64,000 bases of DNA, taken from NCBI GenBank assembly GCA_964526695.1, contig CAZGJA010000042.1, positions 32,643-96,642 on the forward strand, written 5' to 3'. The position numbers and the translations under genes are program-made. The notes below the pieces were generated by a model. The model saw nothing but the letters and a program-made list of their open reading frames with translations. It made no database searches and had not been told where the DNA came from. Source of the DNA: JABWBH01 sp964526695 (GTDB taxonomy: Bacteria; Planctomycetota; Phycisphaerae; UBA1845). Positions 52,001 to 59,220 of this stretch are shown here, in pieces. How positions within the stretch are numbered: the first letter of the stretch is position 1; every line of letters starts with the position of its first letter.

Positions 52001-52593
52001 TGCGGGCGAACGATCCAATCCTGCACCTCGCGCAGGTAGGCCGCCTGCTCCAGATCCGTCGCCAGGCGCTGCCCCTCCGGTGTCAGATACGTACCGTCGC
52101 TCTGCCAGCCGGGTTGTCCATCGACGATCGCAGCTCCCTTGCCGTGCGGGTGCTCGTACTCGACGGTGTACATGTAGATTTCGCCCAGACCGGTGGCGAT
52201 CGGTCCCATGATCGGCTCGGCGCCGGGCGGCAGGCTTTCCCTGGCCTCGCCGAGGCGCTCGGAGACCTGCTGGCGGGCGAAGTACACATTCACGTCGTCC
52301 TCGAAGACCGCGGTCGTCTGCGAGAAGCCGTTGCGCGAGAGCGAGCGCGTCGATTGCAGGCCGGGGATGCCCGCCAGCGCCGTCTCGATCGGAAACGTGA
52401 CCTGCTTTTCGATCTCGATGGGCGAGAGCGAGGGAAACAGGACGTTGATCTGCACCTGGTTATTGGTGATGTCGGGCACGGCGTCGATCGGCAGTCGCTG
52501 GAGCGAGTACACCCCGACGCTGCACGCGATCGCGGTGAAGAGCAGAATCATCCACCGGTTGCGAATCGAAAAATGAAGAATTGACTCCAGCAT
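49045..52593 (-). CDS. czcA: Heavy-metal efflux RND transporter (CzcA type, enlarged)
   Basis: 1182 residues, about 140 longer than usual. LQRLPIDAVPDITNNQVQIN and GAIDFGLIVDGAVIIVEN (DFGxxVDGAVxxxEN) match CzcA. The extra length comes from periplasmic insertions: one near residue 150 (EYEHPHGKG ... GTYLTPEGQRL) and a His/Glu-rich loop near 690 (HAEDEDAHGGQEHGEPKLEG) that could bind metal. It is preceded by its adaptor and outer-membrane genes. Predicted export of Zn/Co/Cd-type cations from periplasm or cytoplasm. Confidence 0.9.
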   Translation of the reverse strand: MLESILHFSIRNRWMILLFTAIACSVGVYSLQRLPIDAVPDITNNQVQINVLFPSLSPIEIEKQVTFPIETALAGIPGLQSTRSLSRNGFSQTTAVFEDDVNVYFARQQVSERLGEARESLPPGAEPIMGPIATGLGEIYMYTVEYEHPHGKGAAIVDGQPGWQSDGTYLTPEGQRLATDLEQAAYLREVQDWIVRPQLKGVKDVAGVEAIGGYVKQYHVQPDPMKLVSYGFTFHDVIEALERNNVSTGAGYIEHKGEAYVVRATGRIERVQQIESIVVGTRNGVPIYVRDIAVPGGVGVGRELRTGSASENGEEVVVATAIMLLGANSRTVAAAVDAKMGDVQRTLPPGIHAKTVLNRTKLVDATIQTVQKNLLEGAILVIAVLLLLLGNVRAALICAAAIPLSMLMTATGMVQSRVSGNLMSLGAIDFGLIVDGAVIIVENCLRRLAHKQHDVGRVLSLQERLHEVMTAAKEMIQPSVFGQAIIITVYVPILALTGVEGKMFHPMAITVIFALVAAFVLSLTFVPAMVAILIRGKVKETEVFAIRWIKALYEPTVGWALRLRWGVAALAVAAFAGSALLFTRLGQEFVPTLDEKDIAMHAMRIPSTSLTQSGLMQIDVERAVAALPEVAFVYSKTGTAEMATDPMPVNVSDTFIIFKPREAWRSEAELDRLIAAKSEEMEQLGGGHAEDEDAHGGQEHGEPKLEGHKGKLQKLIELTVKALPGNNYEFTQPIQMRFNELISGVRGDVALKVYGDDFAKMQKTAQEVLAVLQDIPGAADAKTEQTSGLPAMTIHIDRAAIARYGLNIADVQDVVAAAMGGREAGLFFEGDRRFDLVVRLPDALRGRPETLENLPIPLPRGDDEESGSSRLAAYGDSHGDLVPRHEMGFVPLGQIANIEVAEGANQISRENGKRRIVVQCNVRGRDLGSFVVEAQEKMKAVALPPGGWLVWGGQYENLVAAKERLTIVVPVCFLLIFILLFSTFKSVKYSLLVFSAVPLGLTGGIVTLWLRDMPFSISAAVGFIALSGVAVLNGLVMVSFINQLRREGLSRDEAIIQGSLTRLRPILMTALVASLGFVPMALATGTGAEVQRPLATVVIGGLATSTLLSLIVLPALYRIFTGWDPTGKPMPVFQEWEKPETGPLEVAPAVEGVPSGAHSEPSLDSTNPSRRKPNSDPGQSAR

Positions 52594-52625
52594 TGCGAAA
52601 GGCTCCCGCCCGGAGAGTGAAGTTC

Positions 52626-53990
52626 CTAGTGTTCGTGCGCCGCGGAGCCTTTGCCCAGCTCCGCCTTCAGGATGAACGTCCCACCCGTGACAAAGGCCTC
52701 ACCCTCGGCCAAGCCGGAATAGACGGGAACAAGGCCGGCAACGGGCTTTCCAATGATGACGGCGCGGGAGGCGAACGTGTTGGACTCGCCTGGAACCGGG
52801 ACAAAGACCGACGGCAAACCTTCCACGGTCTGAATCGCGTCCTCAGGAACGGCAACCATCGGCGGCGGATCGGGGTGGGCGCGATCCGTCGCGGTGATCT
52901 CGACTTGAACAAACATGCCAGGCCACAACGTCCCGTGCTCGCATTGAACCGCTACGCGGACCTGGGCCGATCGCGTGCGCGGGTCCACCACGGGCGAAAT
53001 GTACGACACCTGCCCCGGGTGCCTGTGGCCACTTACCGTGTCCGACTTGATCCAGGCGGCTGCACCAATGGCGACTTCGTGAAGACGCGGGTCGGGCACG
53101 TCGGCCAGGATCCACAAGGTGGTCGTGTCGGCCAGAACGATGAGGGCTTCCTTCTCAGGGCTGACAAGTTCGCCCAGCGTGACCTCGCGCTCGACCACGC
53201 GACCGGCAAGCGGCGCCACGATGTTCATGCGGGGGTTGACCTCGCCGGATTCCTGAAGGTGCTGCACGGCGGGCTGATCCATGCCCATCAGGTGCAGCTT
53301 GTTCTCCGCGGCGAGGGCGGCCGATTGAGCCGCCAACTGCAGGGCCTGAGCTGATTTGAACTCGAGTTCTCGCTTCTGCACTTCGTCGAGCGGGATTCCC
53401 TTGTTCAGATCATAGAGTCGTGAGGCCCGATCCAGTCCGTTCCTGGCGAGTTCGACGGTGGCCAGCCCCGTCTGAGCGATGATTCGCTTTTGAAGGAACT
53501 CGCTCTGCGCCTCGCCGAGCTGAGGGCTTTCAACCACGAGGAGTACGTCGCCCTTGCTGACGACGTCGCCGAGCCGCACGCGCAGCTCCTGCACGCGCCC
53601 GGTCAGCGACGATCCGACGTGCGCGATGGCCTCCGCGTTGAACGCCACTTGCGCCGGAGCGACAAAGGTGGGCTTGAGCCGGTGCATCGACGCCGGGGCA
53701 ACCTCGATTCCATGACGCTTGACCGCGTCCGCCGTGAGCTTGACTTCGTCCACATGTTCGGAGTGGGCGGGCTCGCTCTCTGCATGTTCGTGCGTTGACT
53801 CCGCCGTCGCATCCTCGTGCGCATGCCCTTCAGGGTCGTGATCGGGTTCGGCGACCGGCGCGTTTCCGGCTTCCTCGGCGTGTCCTTCGTGCGCGTGTGG
53901 CGGATCCTCCTTCGTCGCGGGCTTTCGGGTGCAGGAAAGCGAGCCGATCGATATCAGAAATGCGAGGATGGGGAAACTCAATGCTCTCAT
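52626..53990 (-). CDS. czcB: RND periplasmic adaptor lipoprotein (CzcB type)
   Basis: 454 residues. Signal with lipobox LSC (MRALSFPILAFLISIGSLSC), so membrane-anchored through a lipid. Residues ~30-80 are His/Glu-rich (HAHEGHAEEAG, HDPEGHAHED), a likely metal-capturing segment. Then biotinyl-like/hairpin region (GSSLTGRVQELRVRLGDVVS) and barrel (NIVAPLAGRVVEREVTLGELV), ending in KAELGKGSAAHEH. Start overlaps the stop of the TolC-like gene (ATGA). It links the pump at 49045 to the outer-membrane channel. Confidence 0.9.
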   Translation of the reverse strand: MRALSFPILAFLISIGSLSCTRKPATKEDPPHAHEGHAEEAGNAPVAEPDHDPEGHAHEDATAESTHEHAESEPAHSEHVDEVKLTADAVKRHGIEVAPASMHRLKPTFVAPAQVAFNAEAIAHVGSSLTGRVQELRVRLGDVVSKGDVLLVVESPQLGEAQSEFLQKRIIAQTGLATVELARNGLDRASRLYDLNKGIPLDEVQKRELEFKSAQALQLAAQSAALAAENKLHLMGMDQPAVQHLQESGEVNPRMNIVAPLAGRVVEREVTLGELVSPEKEALIVLADTTTLWILADVPDPRLHEVAIGAAAWIKSDTVSGHRHPGQVSYISPVVDPRTRSAQVRVAVQCEHGTLWPGMFVQVEITATDRAHPDPPPMVAVPEDAIQTVEGLPSVFVPVPGESNTFASRAVIIGKPVAGLVPVYSGLAEGEAFVTGGTFILKAELGKGSAAHEH

Positions 53991-55519
53991 GGTTCTTGCT
54001 CCTGGGCTTGGGTGTCGGGGCTTGTTGGCATCGCCGGCGAGAGCAAGACGCTCAGCGGCCGGCCCGCGGCGCGCTCCAGCTCGGTCAGCTCCTGCGCGGC
54101 GTCGCGCTGCGCCTCGACGGCCTCGCCGCGGGCTTTGAGGAGATTGCGCTGCGCATCGAGCACGTCGAAAAACGGCGTCTTGCCGGCGCGATACCCGTCG
54201 CGCGACAGCTCCAGGTTTTGCTCGCGCAGCGGAAGCAACTGATCGTGGTAGAAGCGGGCATTCGTCAGCGCGACGCGGGCGCGCTCATGCACGCCCCGCA
54301 CTTCCTGCACGGCCTGGCGGCGCATGGCCTCGCGCTGCCCGGTCGCCGCACGCCAGGCGTAATAGGCTTTGGCGATCTGCGCCTGGTTCTGATCGAACAG
54401 CGGAACCTCCAGGGAGAGCGTCGGTCCGAGCACGGTCATCTCGCCCTGCCGCCTGCTCTTGCCCCAGGGCGCGAGGGTGAACTCCTGCGCCTCGAGCGAC
54501 GCCCTGGCGGATTCCTTCAGATAGCTCGTGTCCTGCCCGCGCTCCCGCGCCTCGCGCTCGAAGGAGACGCCCAGCTCAACCGAAGGGAACACCCGCAGCC
54601 GCTCCAGGTCCATGTCCGCCAGCGCCATCGACACCTCGCGGTCCGCGACGAGCAGATCGAGCCGATGGGCCAGCGCCAGTTCGATCAGGGCATCGACCTC
54701 CACGTCAAGACTCGCCGGCTCCGGCAGCCCCTCCGCAAGGGTCACGTCCGCCGGCGAGCGCGTCAGCCCCATCTTCATCGCCAGCTCGCGCCGCGCGTCG
54801 AACGCTTCGAGTCCGGCGCTGCGCGACTCAAGCTCCATCGCCAGCACTTCCGACCGCGCGAGGTTGACCTCCACCGCGCTGCCCGCGCCGGCTTCCTGCC
54901 GCGCCACGGCGGTGTCGAGCAGGCGATTGGCGATGGCGAGGTTTTCTTGGCTGATTTCGCGGAGGCGTTCAGCAGCGACGGCCTGAAAGTACGCGCGACG
55001 GGTGTCCAGCGCCAAAGCGGAAATCTGCCGGGCGGTGGAGAGGATCGTGCGGTCCAGCGAGGCCTGCGAAGATCGCCGCCGGACGGGCAACTGCCACAGG
55101 TCCGTGATGTTCTGCGCCACGTCCAGCATGACGTTGGCCAGTCCGCCCTCATCCGGCAGGCGCAGCGAGGCCGCCAGCATGGGGTTCTTGAACAGCCCGC
55201 TCTGCACAAGATCGGCGCGGGCGATGCCCACGCGGGCGTAGGCGGCGTCCAGCTCCGGGTTGTTGAGCAGGCAGAGACGCACGGCATCGTCGGCCGTGAG
55301 TCCGGCGGCGAGCATGTCCTCTGCCAGCTTTCGAACCGACTCCGCGTCGTCCGAGGGAACTTCGCCGGCGGGCTCGACCGCATGCCCGACGCGCTGGTTG
55401 ACCTGCTCAAAATCCGGGCGCGGGTCCACCTTGGCGCAACCCAGCCAGCCCAAAGCCGGCGCGATGACGACGACCAGACCCGTTCGGCAGAGTCGACGCG
55501 CGCGTTGAGATTGTTGCAT
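53987..55519 (-). CDS. czcC: TolC-family outer-membrane channel (CzcC type)
   Basis: 510 residues from the ATG at 55519; the frame extends upstream to 55744 but without features. Lipobox in LGWLGCAKVDP. Long amphipathic helices with repeated Ala/Glu/Gln, such as ALDTRRAYFQAVAAERLREIS and VARQEAGAGSAVEVNLARSEV, and the paired motif RAGKTPFFDVLDAQRNLLKA, are the TolC/CzcC duplicated outer-membrane factor pattern. First main structural gene of the efflux operon, coupled to the adaptor. Confidence 0.88.
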   Translation of the reverse strand: MQQSQRARRLCRTGLVVVIAPALGWLGCAKVDPRPDFEQVNQRVGHAVEPAGEVPSDDAESVRKLAEDMLAAGLTADDAVRLCLLNNPELDAAYARVGIARADLVQSGLFKNPMLAASLRLPDEGGLANVMLDVAQNITDLWQLPVRRRSSQASLDRTILSTARQISALALDTRRAYFQAVAAERLREISQENLAIANRLLDTAVARQEAGAGSAVEVNLARSEVLAMELESRSAGLEAFDARRELAMKMGLTRSPADVTLAEGLPEPASLDVEVDALIELALAHRLDLLVADREVSMALADMDLERLRVFPSVELGVSFEREARERGQDTSYLKESARASLEAQEFTLAPWGKSRRQGEMTVLGPTLSLEVPLFDQNQAQIAKAYYAWRAATGQREAMRRQAVQEVRGVHERARVALTNARFYHDQLLPLREQNLELSRDGYRAGKTPFFDVLDAQRNLLKARGEAVEAQRDAAQELTELERAAGRPLSVLLSPAMPTSPDTQAQEQEP

Positions 55520-55778
55520 CAACACAATTTCGGTTCCCTTGATATGGCCGGAGCGACCGGCAAGGGCCGTTGCCCTGCCGCCGAAGCGCTCCCCGAACTC
55601 CAGATTCCACCGGGATTGAGATGCGAAACCCAGGGTGCATCTTCCCGCGTCCGTCGTCTGGGGCGTCGATTGACAAGCCCTCGCCGCGCAATCGGACCGC
55701 TGACGGCATGCGACGCTGCGCCGACGGCCCGGCGCGCGGATCATGCGGCGGACGATGGGAATTCGCAGCGCGGGGGAA

Positions 55779-56150
55779 TCAGATCAGAAGCGGGAGGACG
55801 CGAGCAGGCGGAGCGTGGATCAATGGGGACCGCTGAACGGCGCCCCGAGTGGAATCGCCGTCCAATGGCAAGTCGATAGCGCTCGGCGAGGCCGCCTGGA
55901 AGATCCCGTCGATCAGCGGTCGAGGGGAATCCGCGCGATGACCGACCGAAACGGAAGCGGCAGAGCAGCAAAAACAATCATCCCCGCCGTTGGGCTGGGG
56001 CGCCTGCGGCGAGCTTTCGCTATGGTCGCAGCACGAATCGGCCTTCGCCTGCGCATCGGAAGGCGCGGCCGCGTCGCCGTGGCACATGACCGGGCACAGC
56101 ACGATCAGCGCGCACCCGACCCAGGATGTCTTCGAGGCCTTGCCCATCAC
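55779..56150 (-). CDS. Small exported Cys-rich protein at head of metal efflux locus
   Basis: 123 residues with a signal-like start (MMGKASKTSWVGCALIVLCP) and a processed part with Cys-Cys pairs (ADSCCDHSESS, DDCFCCSAAS). The Cys pairs and the position before the czcCBA-like genes suggest a metal-sensing or metal-binding role in the periplasm. Similar short proteins precede many Czc operons. The ORF has no clear ribosome site, so moderate confidence. Confidence 0.5.
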   Translation of the reverse strand: MMGKASKTSWVGCALIVLCPVMCHGDAAAPSDAQAKADSCCDHSESSPQAPQPNGGDDCFCCSAASVSVGHRADSPRPLIDGIFQAASPSAIDLPLDGDSTRGAVQRSPLIHAPPARVLPLLI

Positions 56151-56192
56151 CTCGTATTATATCGGCGGCCCCGATGTCGGCAATGACTCAGG

Positions 56193-57716
56193 TCACTTGG
56201 ATTTGCGCGTTCTTGTCGGGGGTTTTGCAGCGACTGGAAGCTCCCGTTCGGCTCGGGGCGCCCGCTCTGCTTGAAGTTCCCGTTCCGCCTGAAGCCAGTC
56301 GGCCGTGGGATCCCCCGGCGTGCCTTTGCGCGCGAGGAAGATCTCGTGCGCCCTGCGGCGGATGTCGGCATCCGTCGGGCCGGTCGCCTGGGCGGCAGGG
56401 TTTGGATTCTGCTTCACAACGAGCTTCGACCCGCCATTCAAGGGCGACATAGGCGCGGCGGGTGGTTTTGATGTCTTTCCGGCGTTCATAACCGTAGCCT
56501 CCACAACCGGGCGCCCGTTTCTTTCGCCGCGCCCGGTGCTCTTTGCGTCCATGAGCGTTGAATACACGATCTGCGTCCCTGCGGCCGCGTGATCCCACGT
56601 GAACTTTGATTCGGCCTCGATGCGCCCGTTGCGCCCCATTTCGCGCATCTGCTCTTTGTCGTTGAGCGCGGCGCTGATCGCGTCGGAGATGGGGATCACC
56701 TCGGCCTCGACCGTCACGCCCGTGTGATGATCCTTGACGAACTCGGCCGGTCCGCCGATGCGCGTCGCCACCACGGGCTTGGCCGCGCTCCACGCTTCGA
56801 GGATGACGATGCCGAAGGGCTCGTTGCGGCTGGGAACGCACACCAGATCCGAACTCTTGAACAAGCCCACCAGCTCGCCCGACGAGCGATGACCGAGGAA
56901 GCGAATCGAATCCTGCAAGCCCAGGCGCGCGGCGCGATCTTGCAGCCGCGGACGCATGTCCCCTTCGCCGGCGAACACGATCTTGGTCTTCGGGTGCTCG
57001 GCCAGCACATGCGGCACGGCTTCGAGAAGAAGGTCCGGCCCCTTCTGCCAGGTGATGCGCCCGGCGAAGAGCACCCAGGGGTCGTCGGCGCCGACGGAAT
57101 GCTTGCGACGGACGGCGGGGATGTCGACGTGCGTGTCATACTTGAACACGTCCACGCCGTTGTAGATCGAGAAAAGCTTGGCGGGCGGAACGCGATACTG
57201 CTCCTGCACCTCGCTGGTCAACGTCTTGGACACGCAGATCACACGGTCCGCGAGGAACGTTCCTTCCCACTCGAGGTCGCGGATGTGCCGCGACATGGGA
57301 TCGTCCCACAGGCTGTTGCCGCAGCGCCCGTACTCCGTCGAGTGCACGGTGAACACGACGGGGCGCCGCCATTCGTTCTTGATCTGCCGCAGCGCGCGGC
57401 AACTGAGCCAGTCGTGCCCGTGAATGATGTCGAAACGCCCGCCGAGGAACTGCTCCGCCTCGCTCAGATGCCAGACAAAGCTGTCGCACATGCGGTCGGT
57501 GTAGGTGAGGAAATCGTCGTGGTACTGGAAGGGGCAGCGGTGATAGTGAACGCCGTCGATGAAGTCGTATCCGCGCTGATTGGGGCCGACGCGGGTGAAG
57601 ATGTGCACTTCATGCCCGAGGCGAGCCATGGCCGCGGAAAGCTCCGTAATGTGCGGCGCCAATCCGCCGACGGCGATGGAGTGCATCGACTCCCACGACA
57701 ACATCGCGATTCTCAT
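56193..57716 (-). CDS. GT4-family glycosyltransferase with C-terminal DUF2934
   Basis: 507 residues from the ATG at 57716 (MRIAMLSWESMHSIAVGGLA). GT-B fold: GGLAPHITELSAAMARLGHE, then IIHGHDWLSC, VICVSKTLTSEV, SIYNGVDVFKY, VLFAGRITWQKGPDLLLEA and CVPSRNEPFGIVILEAW (E-x7-E donor-binding motif). It looks like a glycogen/starch-synthase-like or trehalose-synthase-like GT4. After ~420 a low-complexity linker joins a DUF2934 helix (IRRRAHEIFLARKGTPGDPT ... DWLQAERELQAE). Confidence 0.88.
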   Translation of the reverse strand: MRIAMLSWESMHSIAVGGLAPHITELSAAMARLGHEVHIFTRVGPNQRGYDFIDGVHYHRCPFQYHDDFLTYTDRMCDSFVWHLSEAEQFLGGRFDIIHGHDWLSCRALRQIKNEWRRPVVFTVHSTEYGRCGNSLWDDPMSRHIRDLEWEGTFLADRVICVSKTLTSEVQEQYRVPPAKLFSIYNGVDVFKYDTHVDIPAVRRKHSVGADDPWVLFAGRITWQKGPDLLLEAVPHVLAEHPKTKIVFAGEGDMRPRLQDRAARLGLQDSIRFLGHRSSGELVGLFKSSDLVCVPSRNEPFGIVILEAWSAAKPVVATRIGGPAEFVKDHHTGVTVEAEVIPISDAISAALNDKEQMREMGRNGRIEAESKFTWDHAAAGTQIVYSTLMDAKSTGRGERNGRPVVEATVMNAGKTSKPPAAPMSPLNGGSKLVVKQNPNPAAQATGPTDADIRRRAHEIFLARKGTPGDPTADWLQAERELQAERAPRAERELPVAAKPPTRTRKSK

Positions 57717-57922
57717 GCGATCCGTGCTTCCTGTCCCTGTTATCGGACGATAGACCAGCCGCCTTGCTCTGGTCATTCCAACCGTTGCTGTAAGTAGAAA
57801 CCCAATGCGGCCGGCACGCTGATGGGACTGCCAGACTAGCGGTCGCAACCGGGACCGTCAAATGCCGGGGCGATGGCGTGTGGTTGATGAATCGCGGCTT
57901 CGCCGACCCGCCGCGCTGCGGT

Positions 57923-58198
57923 TCAGCCCAGAAAGACGGAGGAGTCCTCCGACAGGGCCGCGGGATGGTCGCTCCACCAGCGGGGGTGCGATCTACGCGA
58001 CTGCTCCAAAAGCTGCGGTACGCAAGCCGTGGATTCGTCGAGAAACTGCGCGACTTCCTTCAGGCCCAGGTCGAAGACGCGGGAGCGCTCCATTCGAACG
58101 AGTTCCGTTGCGGTCTGACTGGGGGTCGGGCGTTGCGGGATCAAGGCATGGAGCGCGCGTCCGGTTGTCGGCGCCGCTTCCTGTTCATCAATGCACAT
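57923..58198 (-). CDS. Small hypothetical protein
   Basis: 91 residues beginning MCIDEQEAAPTTGRALHALI. AGGAGG lies 6 bases upstream of the ATG at 58198, stronger than most sites nearby, which argues that it is translated. A helical middle (ELVRMERSRVFDLGLKEVAQ, FLDESTACVPQLLEQSRR) is the only structure seen. No family recognised. Confidence 0.5.
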   Translation of the reverse strand: MCIDEQEAAPTTGRALHALIPQRPTPSQTATELVRMERSRVFDLGLKEVAQFLDESTACVPQLLEQSRRSHPRWWSDHPAALSEDSSVFLG

Positions 58199-58662
58199 GG
58201 CCGTCCTCCTCGCAGGCTTGAGCTTCAAGCGTGAGCGTCGAGTTCTCTGATGCCCCCCGATGCCTCTCCGTTCCGGTGTATCGGCAGATTCTCAGGTTTT
58301 TCCGTTGTATTCCTGACGGCTCGCGGACCCATTCGTGGATGTCGGACGCGCCGCCACGGCGGAAGATCGAAGTGCGTTCGATGCGCGGGGGTTTTTCAAA
58401 CGCAAGCTTGGCGATAATTCTCGGATTCGGGACGCCCCGGTCGTGCCGACTCGCAGCGCCACGGCGCTGCGGATCGCGCCAAACGGCTCGAATCGGGGCC
58501 GAGTTGGGTCAAACGACACGATTCGACGGGCGAATGGCGGGAACTGAGTCTCCGGTTGGCTCCGGTTGCCGGGCTTTGGAATGGCATGAACGTGCGATCA
58601 TGCAGGGAAACCACCGGGAGGTTCCGTGCCCCGGAGAGCTTGGGATTTTTTCCTTGACACGC
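58199..58662. other. Intergenic stretch, no gene recognised
   Basis: 464 bases without a supported gene, left of a transposase remnant. Older IS sequence may have decayed here, but nothing recognisable is left. Confidence 0.4.
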
Positions 58663-58836
58663 ATGACATACGGCGTCATGCAAACCTCGACGATGGAGAC
58701 GGTGAACGCGGACTTGAAGACGTACCGGGGCTTGGGCCCGTTCCTGGTGCGCGGGCTGCGCAAGGTGCGATGCGTGGCGCTATGGTCGGCGCTGGCGTAC
58801 AACGTGATGCACTTCGCCGGCGTGCTGGTGAGTTGA
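58663..58836 (+). pseudogene. Transposase C-terminal remnant
   Basis: The 57 residues starting MTYGVMQTSTMETVNADLK and continuing YRGLGPFLVRGLRKVRCVAL, then WSALAYNVMHFA, match the end of DDE transposases of the IS5/IS1182 kind (E of DDE in the METVN helix; RGLxKVRxxxxLxALAxN). The N-terminal and catalytic Asp portions and the inverted-repeat ends are absent. Confidence 0.65.
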
Positions 58837-59220
58837 GGGAATGAACGATCGAACGAAGCATGGATGAAGGGCAAATGAAGGCCGGATGAGGTCCGGTTGC
58901 AGGCCGGATGAGGTCAGGAAGAGGTCCGAGCGGGTGGACGAGCCAACTCGCCCGCTTCACAACGAAGGCGAGAAACAAAGGACGCAGCCCGAGTTCCGCG
59001 GGCAGAGCTTGTCCCCACGGGTCTGTGCCGCACAGAATGATCCTCGAGACGAAAAAAGTCCCAGGCTCTCCGGGACTTTCGCCTCCTCGCCGCCAGCGCC
59101 CCAGCGATAAATCGCTGGGCTATTTTCGGCTGCCCCTCCGGAGCACAAAGGCACGGCGTGCCCAACATCAAAACGAGCAACCCGTTGCGCATCGGAGTCA
59201 GATGGAGACTCAGATATGCA
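58837..59220. other. Intergenic stretch with a minus-strand terminator
   Basis: No gene seen. Short repeats of GGCCGGATGAGGTC occur near 58880-58915. The only clear signal is the terminator at 59052-59079. Confidence 0.45.
59052..59079 (-). terminator. Intrinsic terminator downstream of the VIT/VWA gene
   Basis: Minus strand: stem AAAGTCCC/GGGACTTT with a 9-base loop, running into TTTTTT. It lies about 140 bases after the stop of the gene at 59221-61776. Confidence 0.75.

Noticed and set aside
53795..55879. Plus-strand frame of 694 codons opposite the efflux genes
   Set aside because: Antisense shadow of czcB/czcC caused by GC-rich codon use; the minus strand has clear families and overlaps typical of an operon.
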